NCBI GenBank assembly: GCA_006937955.1
Contig: SSNP01000024.1
Coordinates: forward strand, 1,607,523-1,671,522
Direction of reading: 5' to 3'
DNA: 64,000 bases
Source: Pachypanchax playfairii
Taxonomy: Eukaryota; Chordata; Actinopteri; Cyprinodontiformes; Aplocheilidae
Numbering within the stretch: the first letter of the stretch is position 1; each line of letters starts with the position of its first letter. Positions 23,701 through 35,289 of the stretch are shown here, in pieces. The notes beneath the pieces were generated by a model. That model was not told where the DNA came from, did no database searches, and saw only the letters and a program-made list of their open reading frames with translations. A program made the position numbers and the translations under genes.

Positions 23701-26640
23701 AATATAAATATATAAGGGGATCAGAAAGAGGAAGACGTTGAGTAAATGTTTTAGTAATAAATCCTCTAACTTTTATACTGCAAACACACAGATTTACAAG
23801 AGACTGTTTGAGTGGATTATTTCTGTGTTTATATCAAAGTAATGTCAAAACTTTCTAAAACATTAAAGCTCTAAACATCCTGTAATAACATGTTGAGGAT
23901 CATCAGGACGTTCTGAGGTAAAATATAAACAGTTTAAAGCTGATATACCCGATTTCAAATTGCCTAGTTTAGATTGTCAACAAAATCACAGAACTCTCGC
24001 CCCTCCCGTCGGGTAGAATTCCTAAGCCACGCCCCCCCAGGTTTGGAAACACGCTTAGCCCCAGAAGACGACAGAGTGCAAGACACTGGTGTGCAGTTCA
24101 TTCAAGTACCGTAACATGGCGGGATTACCAGAAAGTGAAAACAATATAATAACGAACAACTGACATTAATTGTTACTTTGTCCTGAACCTGACGAGGAAC
24201 CAGCCGGCGGCTGTTTCTCCTGCTGTGACCAAGTAGAGCGGCGAACACTGCAGCAGGGGTGTGCTGCGGTAATATGTCTCAGTTTTTTAGGAGCACAGAA
24301 GACATATAAATGTGGAAGTCTGTATGGCTGGAGAGACTGTCCAATCATTCCTTTCAGACCGAATCATTTGATTGGTTGATGTTTTTCGACAAATATGGGA
24401 GAATTTTTTTCAGTTTATTTTTTAATCTTCACAACATATTTTTCTCCAAAACGTTTTTAATGGGTATGAAAAAAAACATGTTAAGCTAATTTGTTATGCA
24501 AATTAAGGATAGCAGCTTTAAGCACCATTACAAGATGTTTTAACCTTCTTGCACAGTCAACTCCACAGCAGACTTTAAACCCTGTTGTTCCCTTTGATCT
24601 TTTATAACTTCCTGGAGGAGTTTTTACTGAGCTTTTTGGGGGTTGTGTGTGTGTGGGGGGGGGGGGGGGGGGGGGGGNNNNNNNNNNGGGGGGGGGGGGG
24701 GGGGGGGGGGGGGGGAGGTGGTGAACTACTTTCTACTCCATTAATAGCTTAAAACAATTCATATTATATTTATTTTAACAAACAACACTGATAGAAATGT
24801 GGTTTGGTCACATAGTTCAGATTTAACTAGTTTTTATAAGTTTATAATTATTTTCATTTCATAACAAATGAGGTAGAGGTTTTTTCACAGACCAATTAAT
24901 TAAATTAATAAAACTAATTTTAAACTAACTAATTAAAAGTAGATAATACAATTATCTACTGAAACTGAAATATTCTGTTTGACAGTTTTACTAAATAAAA
25001 ACACTTTTCTCCTGATTCACAACCAAAGTTATAATTCATTTTTTAGAATTTATCATTTTCTTTTGTAAGACAAACTTTGGGCATTTATTTTAAAAGAAAA
25101 AGAAGACAATAAATTATATACTACAAAGACAAAAATGAACTTAATCAAAACAAAGTTAGATTTTTCATGCTTCTATATTTTCCTTAAAGAAACAAAAATA
25201 AGTTTGAAGGTTCAAATTAATTAGATAAAAATGATAGAAAAACAACTTTAACAACTTTAATTCACTGTTTTATTATCAGAGAAGCTGCAGTGAACAACAG
25301 GAATTGAAACACTATGACATGAAATCAGTAACTTTATTCTGTAAAAAGTTTCTGTTTGTTTAAAAGTGAAAGTATTACAGAAAATGTATTTTAGTATAAA
25401 AAGATCAGTGTGTCCTACTTACGACCGGTCTGTTGGGGGTTTCTTGAAAGGTGAGCGTGAACCTCCTTCTGAAACCGTGACGGGAGGGTCATCCTCTTGT
25501 CTGGTCTGTACACAAGAACAAAGAAACAGTTTTATTTGATCAAAACAGACCAGATTTTAACTTTATGTAAAAATTCACTTCCTTTACAGACGCATCATAC
25601 ACACAAAATCTCGTAATAATTTAAGTGGAAATACTTTTTAATGATTAAAATGTTATTTTTACTTGTACAGATTAAACTAACAAAAGGATCTAATACTAGA
25701 TGAAGTAATTTAGTTAAAGACAAAAAGCCCAAACAGACTCAACCAGTTATTATTATTATTATTTATATAAATATACATGTTTTTAAACCAGCTTCTTGTG
25801 TTCTGAAACTTTATCTAAATGGATATTTTTCCAGCTCTTATATTTCTATCATATTATTCAGAGACTCAGATCTGTTCAATATTTTAGTCTTTAACATGCT
25901 CTTGATTAGAATACTGTAGTTTTTTATAGGAGTGGTACTTTATATCTTATGCTGAAAAGAAAGGAACAAATATTTAGTCCTTTGAATGTGAAATCCAAAT
26001 GTTTTAGTCAAGATTCAAACGTTCATTGGTATTTTTAGTTAATAATATAAATTAAAAAGCAAAGAAACCTCTGACTCTTAACAGAACCAACAACCTCATC
26101 CTCTAACTTAAATCCTAAATCAGACGTAAGATCTGATCAAAATAAAATTAAAAATCTCCTCAAGATGAAATTAATAGACTAACTGTGCAGTTATTTCAGT
26201 CAAATCTTGTCAATAAAAAAGAGAAAGTATTTTAACACATAGACACATAATGATGATGGCGTTGGCTCGTCCATATAAAGATCTAACGGGATACAGAGAG
26301 ATGTGCTGAATCACTCTGTGCTGGTTTAGAAGAGTTAATCTACCAGAGAATAGAGGAGGGATTAAATAGGGCTCGTGTCCCCCTTGAGCTGGACTCATGT
26401 CCCCTGCCAAAAGACCAGGATTACCATGCTGTTGCCCCATTGTGCTGCAAAGGGTCACCAGCACACTGAACCCCAGATAGTGGATAGATGGAAAATAATT
26501 CATACTGATTTATTCATTAATCTAAACAGATCATTTCAAACAGTCTACTAAAAGAATAAATCAGACTTTTAGTAGCATTAGTAGCATAAACATGAACTGA
26601 TATTAGATTCTATTTAGCAACAGTAAAAAGTAAAAACTGG

Positions 26641-26686
<46 letters not shown>

Positions 26687-26967
26687 TAGACTGGATGCAG
26701 ATGGAGAGAACAACCTGGAAAGCTTTTCATCAGTGCTGAATGAGTAAAAACATGAAGACAACCAACCAGAGTTCAACCAGAAAACTGGCTCATATTTAAA
26801 AGAAAAGTTCGTCCACAGGAAATTTTCCACCACACGAGTTTCTAAATTCATGTGTATTTGAGATTAAATCCCACAGATACAGTAAATAAAGGCTGTGTTT
26901 AAGTATATTCGATACCAATGCAGTCAACGTCTCAATCTGACAAATCAGACAAAAACATGTCAAAAGC

Positions 26968-27003
<36 letters not shown>

Positions 27004-30000
27004 AGGAGTAGCATCCTTCGTTCTTTAATGCTGATTATTTCCTCAATAATAAATAAACTCCTTCAAAGTATCTAACAAAGAAAATAAAACTCCAGATGGA
27101 ATATGTTAGTCTTCATGTTAATGAAATGAAACATTAAATAAAAAAACAAAACAAGTATGTTTGAACAAATAAAAGTAATCAACTAATAAAATATAATGTA
27201 AATAACTAGAAACTAATCTGAAACTGTAAAACACAGAGAAGTGATCACTGTGTTCTCAGTGGATCATACCTGCTCTCCTTTATGTTGTTGGTTTCTACAG
27301 GTGTGTTTCTAACTGAATCTACATTAAACACAAGTTAGTAGATTCATTTAATCAAATGAACCATCTAAATGCTGCAAACTGTAGATGCAACCTGAGGAAA
27401 CCTTCATACGTTCGTCTCTATCAGAATCGTCTCTCACTCACTTCTCTGAAAGCTGGTTGCCCTTCTTGGTTGGGATCTGGTTGGAAAGCTTGTTTGGATG
27501 CCCTCCAGTCCTGCTCTCTGTATGTCCATCCCTCAAGTCTCTTGTTTGTCTAAAGTCTCCATGTCCCGACACGCGGCCAAAACCTCCTCCTCGACTTCGG
27601 TGGCTCGGCTGCCTCAGAAAGGTCTGGGGTTTTGCTGTGGGGAGAGAAAAACAAAAAGACACATAACTAATAAAAAGTAAAAGTGTAAACTGAGATCACA
27701 AGCTGAAGCTGAGACGGGACGAAAGTCCAAGAAGAGACCAGAGAGAAACAAAACACAGACAGGGTTAATATTTATTTGTTTAATAATCTCAGTCTCTGAA
27801 CCGCTGATCAGAATCCAAATTTACTGACTGCCCCTGTACACACTGTTCTAATAGTTCAGGCTTGTTGAAAGTGATTCTTGTGTTAGTTAATCTTTTCTAA
27901 TCAGATTTTTATTGCAAAATATTAATGAAAAGGTCCCGGGAGGTTGTTCAGACATCAAGTTCAACAGGTGCTGAATTCCAGTATATTTTCCATGTTTATA
28001 ATTTTTTTGCTAATTAGATATTCACATCAATTTACCGGTATTTTAATTTGTAATACAAAAATACAGTTTGTTGTTATATTTAAGTTCTGTGTAGGACTAA
28101 TATCTTAACTACAAACTCCACCAGCAGAGAGAACACGTGACAAAGAACAGCAAGATAAATACATCAAAACCAGAAACTGTAAAAAGAAACAAGATAAAAT
28201 AAAACGTTAAAGCTGCTGCCAGTGCCTCATTAAGGTCACCATGGTAACCACACAGCTGCCTCAGTAGTGAGGCAGAGAGAATCCAAATTAAAAATTAAGT
28301 CTTGGAGAAACAGTTGTTGTGAAAATGCTGAGTTATTTAAAACATATATGAAACTGTGTGTGGCAGAAGGCTCTGATCATCTAACATGTCTGTATGTTTC
28401 TACAGGATATACGATGAGTTAAAAAGACCCCTCAGCTAAAATATAACTGGCGTCTGTGGAAACTTGGCTGTCTGAGAGAAACTCATAAATTCTACAGACA
28501 TACTGTTTGAAAGAAGAACAAAAAAATCAATGTTTTGATGTAAAATTTATAAATTTCCTTAAAAGGTTGATGTAGTAAGAAGAGTTAGTTTGCATAAGAT
28601 TCTAACTTTCCATGATCCATTTAAATCATGATGTTCTGGTGAGAGGGTTTAGCTGAGGACTGGGTTTTCACACCTGTTTCACCAAAATCACAATGTTGTC
28701 TATGAGGATGATTTTTAGCAGTTTTTTTTTTGCTAATTTTGCCAACAGAAGTCAAGAGTATCTCAAATTGTGACAGAATCCAAACCAGAACAATAATAAT
28801 GTGTTTCAATGCTCCTACATAAGCATCTTTAATTGGTTACAAAAACACATTAATTCAATCTGTAAATGTTAAAATACCAAACACATTACAAGCCCGGCCC
28901 TCTCATCACTGTAATGCTGCATCATTCAAGTCAAGCATGATATCACACATAAACAGCATCTGAAGTTCAGCATTAATCACTTCCACTCCTACTTATTTTA
29001 AGTCTCCGTCCTGCTGTGTCTCCTGTCTCCACTCAGTTCTTCTAGAACTTTCTCATGCTGTAACATCCACACAGTTCCCACTGAATCTCCTTTCATCCAG
29101 TCAATAACAAAACCAGAACCAGCTCTAACAGTCTGACTTCATACTTTGTTCACGTGTCATCAATCGTCTCCTGTTTCACTGCTTCAGAACATAAACACAC
29201 ACGTCCTGCGGCAACAAGCTGAAACCTTCATGCAAATATAGACATGATAAGGACAAACACTCACTGAGAGCGACATCAGCTCACCGGAATGGACTCACAG
29301 CCTCTGGTCTGTCTCAGCCTGAATATCAATAGCAGTGAGGAGACTGACTGAGAGGGAGGAGGAGGAGGAGAGGGAGGCTGTTTTTTGAATCAGCTGAGTC
29401 TCTGCTGCTGCAGCATCTATTACAACCTCAAATTGCATCATCTCTTCAGCTTTGGACTCCCTCGCTCTCCATCATGTCCTCCTCCTTCACGTTTCACCAT
29501 CTCTGTCTTTTATCACCTCCAGCCATCTCACTGCTCCGCTCCCTCTCCTTGTTGCACTACCACCTCACGCCTCCTCCTCTGACTCTAAGAATATTCTGCA
29601 GCATCACTGTCTAGCAGCAGAGCAAAAATAAAGTTGTGTGCATGTTTCTGTGTGTGTGGACAGAGTACAGAAACCAGAAAAGGACCAGTTGTTGTCTAGA
29701 ATGTGCTCTGATGTCGTCTTCTACCTTTACAGGTCTGTATACTGTACACTGTATGTTGGTGTGATATTCTTAGGCACTAAAAGAGCAAAATGTCTGAACA
29801 GAGCAACAGTAAAAAGAGGCCAGTCGTTCATCTTCAAGCTGTCAGGCTGCAGCACACAGAGCTTTTACCTCTGTTGTACAGTAGCAGCAGTGCTGCACTA
29901 AGCTACCCAGGAAGATTAGCAGTTTTTGTAAATGAGTTGATTATTCTAGGAAAAATTAATAAGGGGTTGGAGTAAGAAATTAAAACACAAAACAAATTAA

Positions 30001-31751
30001 GTATGATATTTACAGGAGATGAGATTTTCCCACTAATATCAGGTCATTTATAACAAGTGACATGAAGAATTGGGTTTTTAATTTAATAGAAGTAACATTC
30101 TTCAAAGGAGAAGTTTAGTCTGGATTATATTGACATGCAAGACCACAAATATTTTGAGTCATTTCTTATTTTTTTAATATTTTGTTTCCATCTTGGTCAA
30201 TAATTCTTGAGGCTTTCTGGATATTTTCTTTAGACGTGCTTGTTTACTCATAATCAGTCCAGAGCCTGAAAATTTTAGAGGATTGTTTGTTTGTTTCTTC
30301 GTTAATCCCCTTAACTCTGATCCAAATCTCTGGGAACTTTGTTACTAACAGTTTGTCTCCCAAAAATTCAAAACCAATTTGGTTCAGTTTATTTTTAACA
30401 TAAGATAAGAACCGTGACAGACATGATGAAAACCTGACATGTAGTGTGTGATCAGCTGATGGATGAGGTACCTCTCAGGTCTCTGCAGGATTTTCTCCTG
30501 CTTCTCACAGACATGACGTGAGAGAAAACGAGTGAACAACCAGTCTAATGAAAACTTTGAAAGATCTTCAGAAATAATGATTTAAAAAATTACAATAAAG
30601 TCGGAGTCCTTTGAATTAAAATATAAAGGATTAAGAAGTAGTTTAAATTTAATTTATATACTTAAAACTTTTCTGCATGCCAGTTTTCGGTAGTTTGAAT
30701 CTCACCATTCAGAACGAGCGGGGCAGCTGGTTTGACTCTCATCTGAGTGTTGACCAGATGTGGTCGACCCGTCTTCTTGGAGCTCCGCTGACGAGCAACC
30801 ACTTTCGCTAAACGTGCCGTTTCATTGGTCCCAGAAGAAAAATAAACCACCTGGACAGAGAGAGAGAGAGACGGATAATTACAAAGACTTTATCAGGAAA
30901 TAAAGATACTGATTTTAGATGCAATAGGCGTTTTAAAAACAGAGTTCAAGACATCTGTGTGCTGTAGCTGGGACCAACTTTGATGTTTAAAATATAAAAA
31001 TCTAGAATTGAATTGAATCTGATTAAATGACAGTTCATCTGTAAAAGAAGCTAGTAAAACTGATATGAACTGAGAAACCTGGACATGTAAAACCTATAAA
31101 AGTGTCGTTAACACATGAACAGCATCTAAAAGGATTTCCTCAGGAAAGACCTGATGTCTCATCCGTTGTTTGAGCTATTTATTACCAAGTTTTCAGCTTT
31201 TGCCTAAAGATCAAATTACAAATGGGATCATTTCTATCAAGTTTCACTAGCTTCTCTCATGAGTTTCAGTTTTTTTTATGCCTAAATGATTCATGAAATC
31301 ATGTTAAAGGGTTAAAAACTAATAAAAACTGTTCAGGTCCTGGACTTTATGAACGCTGTCAGTGTTAAAACTTCATAAGATCTTCAGAAAACCCAAAGAA
31401 ATACTGACTAAAATCCCAGTTAGAAAACTTCCTGTAACTTTTACACTGTGATTCTATAATGATTTACTTGAGATGTGATAAATAGATTTTATGTAGGTCA
31501 AACATTGACACGTTTTACACCAGACATCCTTCTGCAGTGACACCAACCTCTCCTGAACGGTGTTTCTCCACACGGACAGAGGGCATGCTGGTTAGCAGAG
31601 CCTCCAGCTGGTTGTGTCCCATCTGTCTATGTGGTATCTGCTCCCCTGTCAGCTCCTTGTACTCTGACTGCAGACTGGACAGTGACACTCCTCCTTTATT
31701 GGTCTGGAGGATGGCCCGCAGGGTCTTCTTCACCAGCTCTGTGTCAGCCAT
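17747..31751 (-). CDS. tdrd7: Tudor domain-containing protein 7 (LOTUS/Tudor RNA-granule protein)
   Basis: The product is 1157 aa (human about 1098). Coding exons, in gene order: 31751-31521, 30850-30706, 27634-27442, 27308-27270, 25505-25423, 23645-23437, 23312-22944, 22865-22564, 22480-22291, 22213-22102, 22026-21824, 20872-20738, 20232-20149, 20042-19908, 19827-19717, 19613-19465, 19387-19188, 19109-18926, 18403-18243, 17985-17747. All phases close. OST-HTH/LOTUS domains lie at about 1-76, 240-300 and 370-430. Three extended Tudor domains lie near 535-690, 740-890 and 985-1150, with core motifs such as VYYVDHGFSE, DILFIDVG and VYELDYGKHE. The LOTUS class binds RNA and Vasa-type helicases; Tudor domains bind dimethyl-arginine. 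TDRD7 works in germ-cell granules and in lens RNA granules. The ATG is the first codon after an acceptor AG, so the leader comes from an upstream exon near 33.5 kb. Intron 3 (3.1 kb) and intron 5 (1.8 kb, containing an assembly gap) show no nested gene. The tdrd7a or tdrd7b identity is unresolved. Confidence 0.95.
21125..21822 (+). mobile_element. Internally deleted non-LTR retrotransposon (LINE) in tdrd7 intron 11
   Basis: In the plus orientation, antisense to tdrd7, this carries pieces of a LINE ORF2. At 21200-21430 is the start of the endonuclease domain (NVRSL, KMDEL, CFTETWL, FPTIRADRD), broken by stops early on. This jumps directly to the ORF2 C-terminus at about 21430-21722 (SAVTCWGWSI, RLNRWIRR, the closing HTYNLL). 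The reverse transcriptase between them is missing. The 3' end is a (TTTGA)n tail at 21788-21821. A 135-aa frame (21315-21722) crosses the junction without a stop. The clade (Rex1/CR1-like or other) is not resolved. It is non-autonomous and dead by itself. Confidence 0.8.
23934..24521. mobile_element. TTAA-flanked MITE, about 588 bp, in tdrd7 intron 5
   Basis: TTAAAGCTGATAT at the left end is mirrored by ATAGCAGCTTTAA at the right end, with one mismatch. Both outer ends are TTAA. The interior is GC-richer than the intron and has no transposase. Size and flanks resemble the element at 5125-5705, but the terminal sequence differs, so these are two families. A piggyBac or Harbinger-type origin is inferred from the flanks only. 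Confidence 0.65.
24655..24715. repeat. Poly-G tract interrupted by a 10-N assembly gap
   Basis: G runs occupy 24655-24677 and 24688-24714, around ten N at 24678-24687, after a GT-rich lead-in. The true tract length is unknown. This is a sequencing or assembly failure at a G homopolymer inside tdrd7 intron 5 and does not touch an exon. Confidence 0.95.
26644..26683. repeat. (GA)n microsatellite
   Basis: An uninterrupted GA dinucleotide run of about 40 bp in tdrd7 intron 4. On the minus strand it reads as a CT run. Confidence 0.95.
26971..27002. repeat. (AG)n microsatellite
   Basis: A second AG run of 32 bp, about 290 bp from the first, in the same tdrd7 intron 4. Confidence 0.95.
27635..30705. 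other. tdrd7: tdrd7 intron 3 (long intron), nothing coding seen
   Basis: The largest intron in tdrd7. At 28900-29640 the composition changes to a CT-rich and GA-rich, less AT-rich block, which could be an internal promoter or enhancer. I see no exon, repeat termini or RNA gene that I can name. Confidence 0.4.
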
Positions 31752-33486
31752 CTGATTAAAAAACAAATAAAACATTATGAGAAACCAATAAACTCAAACC
31801 CTTGGTTTAAATTAACCATGTGATTTAACAATGAAGTAGTTACATCACGTTTTACTAATTGATTATCCATATATCATATTCAGCATAATTCTGAGTTACA
31901 GCTGCAGATTACAACTGAAATCATAAATATTGATTTGTTTTTAGGTCAAAGTGCAATTTACTTATTTGAGTAACTTTCTTTTCTCGAGAAAACACAGAAA
32001 GATAATATTGCATGTTATTCATTCTGTTTAATAAGTGGGTACTTTATACAAAAAGGCATGAGAAGTACTTCAAAGCTGTTTAACAAGTTTAACACAATAT
32101 TCTTATGGGGAGGAAATTAATTCCAAACCCTCTTTTTTTCATATATTTTCAAGAAAAAACTTTATTCTGGTTCATCCCTTGAACTGGATTGAATGAATCA
32201 TAGGTCAGTGTTAAATGAGACTGGATCGATTAGTATACAGAGAACACAATCTACAAAAACATGCTTAAAATATCTTCAGAAAACTGCTTATCAAGAAGTG
32301 GAACGTTGTGTTTTGTTTTATTCTGAAAAGGAAACAGAAAGTAAAGCTGAACTCAGAGACGGATGAAAGTCTGCAGAGGTTTCATCTGCATTTAAAGATA
32401 GTTTTAAAACTTCTTAATTAAGAAACTCATCAGTATTTCTAACTTGCTTAATAATGCCTTTAATAATTCTGATATATTTCTGATTCAGTGAGTGAGGTGA
32501 AAGAATTTAGAGTAAGAGGGAAACCAGAGACTTTAAATGTGAACACATTGAACAAATACATATTCAATAAAAACACGTTAAATTAACATGTTCTTTTTTT
32601 GTCCAATATTAAGAGAAAACGTTTAAACCTTCTTTTAAATATCCATTCATCATCCTGAAGAAAAACACTTCAATATAAATTCTGTCTGGAATCCATCTAA
32701 AGTTTCCAATAAAGTGATAAAAAAAAACTGTAAACAGTTCTAGAAAAAGATGCATCTACTTTATTTTTATAAAAGAGAGAATAAAAGGAACAATCTAGAA
32801 TCTGGTGGACATGAAGACACACCCTAAACAAGCAGCCACAGCTTTCACCAACGAGGTCTGGATAGAAACCTAATAACAAGTGTGCAACCTGCAGGAATGT
32901 TTCCCTGAAAAAAACTGAAATAAACACTGACATGTTGTTTCAACTTCATGTCTCTTGATGTCAGAACTTTTTACATACAGCAAACGATAAATGACGTCAT
33001 CTGTCACTTCACTCCACACCCTCCACTGGGACCAAACTATTTTGCTTTCACTACACTTGTCTTTCTTATTGTTTAGAGAATTAAACAGTTTGTAAACCCT
33101 CTAAAAGAACAAATGAAACCGGCAGAAATAACCGGATCCGGTACACGGAGTGTTTCAGAAACGATACAGCGCCCGTATTCGACTTCAACCCTCCTGCCAG
33201 ACCCGGTAAAACAATTTAACAAGTTTGCTAAAATACTGTCAATATACCGGAAAAAAATGACTTTCAAAATAAAACCACTAAGTCCCAATCAAAAAGCTCT
33301 TACGACTAATACTGAAGGTCAGAACCGGAACTACAATTTTGTGTCCAAACTAACTTGAAAGTTGTCGCGTTTTCCCAGCCAGAATCAAATCGGAAGAAAA
33401 AAATACACCCGGCAAAATAATACTAGCAATAAGAAGTAGAAGTACTAGAAGTACTTTGTAAGTCGTAATCAGAGTCATAACAAACA

Positions 33487-33720
33487 TCTACCGTGCAGTA
33501 AACGACCGAGGTGGTGAAGTCCGATTGGTCCACTCGCTGTCAGAGGTGTCACCGCCACGGGACTGAGCTGCAGCCGGAGACCCGTGTCACTGTCAGGCAG
33601 CCGATCCAGGATCAGCCGATCCGGGATCTGCCTCTCCTCCGACACCTGATTGGCCGCCTGCGGACGGGCTGCACTCCAGAGACCGCGGCATGACAATAAG
33701 CTGGTCAGCAACTTGCACAT
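33487..33720 (-). CDS. Unrecognised ORF at the tdrd7 promoter (possible first exon or upstream ORF)
   Basis: A minus-strand frame opens with MCKLLTSLLSCRGLWSAARP and continues through a CpG-rich block to 33475. The N-terminus is basic, hydrophobic and free of acidic residues, like a mitochondrial presequence. Composition is more coding-like than its surroundings. I do not recognise the family and see no later exon. A weak donor (CTGCACG|GTAGAT) ends near 33487. If spliced to the tdrd7 acceptor at 31752, the frame would read two more codons and stop, overlapping the tdrd7 ATG as an upstream ORF. It may equally be non-coding leader or promoter sequence. Confidence 0.3.
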
Positions 33721-34499
33721 TGTTCTGCTGTCTCTGAAATATATTCAGTTGTTTACACATTTCCTTTGCACATTTTACATTCAAAAATTGTAAAACTATT
33801 GTTTTACTGTTTATTGACATTTTAAAATTAACTTCAGTTTGTCCAGTCTATACAAGTTTCAATACTGGTTCATATGTTTAGTTTCATGTCTAAAAACAAC
33901 TACAGCAAGTAGTCTTGAAAGTTATGAATAAACTTGTATTATTATATCTAATAATTGGCAAGCAACGCACACATGTAAAGTGCAACAGGTTTTAGACTCG
34001 TCGTTAAAAAATGCAAGTTTAAAGCACCAGAAAGCGTCAAGAAATCCTCGAGATCTCTTTAAAATCTAAAAGATTTTTCATTCATATTTAGTCAAGTATT
34101 TGACCATTTTCAAAGTATTTTGTTTTTGTCCTGCCACTTAACTCTTTGTTCGTCATAACACTCCCTTTTCTGTTTTTAACCCTACACTGTACAATATGCT
34201 GTAGGTTGAAGCACTGGGCAAAAAAATAAATAAAAAATAAAAATAACTTTGACAACTCAGAAAGCAAGAACAACACTAAAAAAAACAAAAAAACATGAAG
34301 GGTATTTATAATTATTAACTATTAAATCGTCATGTATGTACAACCCTAATCTCTGTTAATAGGTAATAAACCTCAGAGGAAACATCAAATTCAAAATGTT
34401 TATCCTTTATCTAATTCAGGGTGTTACATGCAGTTACTGCATCCCACCACAAGGGGCGCTACTCCCCAACATTCATTCGTATATCTGCCCGTTCAGGCG

Positions 34500-34633
34500 A
34501 CAGGAAGTGACATGTCAAAATCCGGAAAAAAACCTGCCGGATTAGGAAAACAGGTATTAAAATCGACAACAGTAGATTTACAAGAGCATTAAATAAAACT
34601 CCACGTAAAGACGGGAATCTCTGCGTCTGCCAG
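34500..34633 (+). other. dctn1: Probable non-coding first exon of dctn1
   Basis: The stretch ends in a near-consensus donor (GTCTGCCAG|GTGAGC) at 34633/34634 and lies in CpG-richer sequence upstream of the first coding exon. The left end is approximate. Confidence 0.45.
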
Positions 34634-35227
34634 GTGAGCTACATAATAAAGTATTTACCCTGCGCTCGCAAAAGGCTTCGTTTGTCTTATATTAACAGAC
34701 TGACGTAAGAAAAAACGACCTTTTCGGTTTTAACGTTAGCTGTAAATCTATCAATACATTTAATTCGTTTGTTGTTTATGTTTGGATTTGTTTGTTTTTT
34801 TGGCGCATGAGCAAACAATGCAGGTGTATTGTCTTTCTTTCGATTGTAGACAAATCTGGCTAAAATTAGAGATTAATTCAACTTCATTTGTTTTTCTACC
34901 CACCAAAATGTTATCTTCATTTTACGTAATTTAGCATCCGTCCTAAGAGGAACTGCTGTACAGAAAACATGAGCTAACGTTTGCCATTTGTTTGAATGAA
35001 CAAAAGGGACTTTTTGTTTTGTCGTGCAGATAAAATCAGGCACCATAGCTAAATCAAATATAACGTTAGAAATAAGGTTTGCATCTATCTATCTGTCTGC
35101 TGCTGCAGACATTTAGCTCAGTGTTTAAGTCAGTTGTGACGTTTTGTGACTCATCACAAAGACCCCGCCCTAAAAAGCCCTCATTTGCTTTTCTGTCTCA
35201 TCTTTGAGAGTCATGTGAAAGTAAACA

Positions 35228-35236
35228 TATAAAAAG
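35228..35236 (+). promoter_or_regulatory. dctn1: TATA-like box just upstream of the dctn1 start codon
   Basis: TATAAAAAG lies 62 nt before the ATG at 35290, with ACATTCAGTTTT 10-20 nt further on. It could drive a second, downstream dctn1 promoter whose transcript begins in the first coding exon. It may also be a chance AT-rich match. Confidence 0.3.
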
Positions 35237-35289
35237 CATCAGAACATTCAGTTTTGCGGTGAAGGTGAATCCAGTTTTGACTTTTAATT

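Larger units (their letters stand above)
33480..34633. promoter_or_regulatory. Divergent promoter region between tdrd7 and dctn1
   Basis: tdrd7 (-) and dctn1 (+) start head to head across this stretch. The tdrd7 side (33480-33720) is CpG-rich and has two CCAAT boxes in minus orientation (ATTGG at 33525 and 33650). The dctn1 side (34440-34640) is also CpG-richer. Between them, about 33.75-34.4 kb, the sequence is plain AT-rich DNA. A two-sided CpG promoter arrangement is inferred. Confidence 0.45.

Noticed and set aside
26603..27014. Leu/Ser-rich open frames
   Set aside because: Created by the two GA dinucleotide runs in tdrd7 intron 4.
33073..33358. Overlapping 71-codon and 81-codon frames on opposite strands
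   Set aside because: Neither shows a motif nor splice partners; the region is most simply tdrd7 leader intron.
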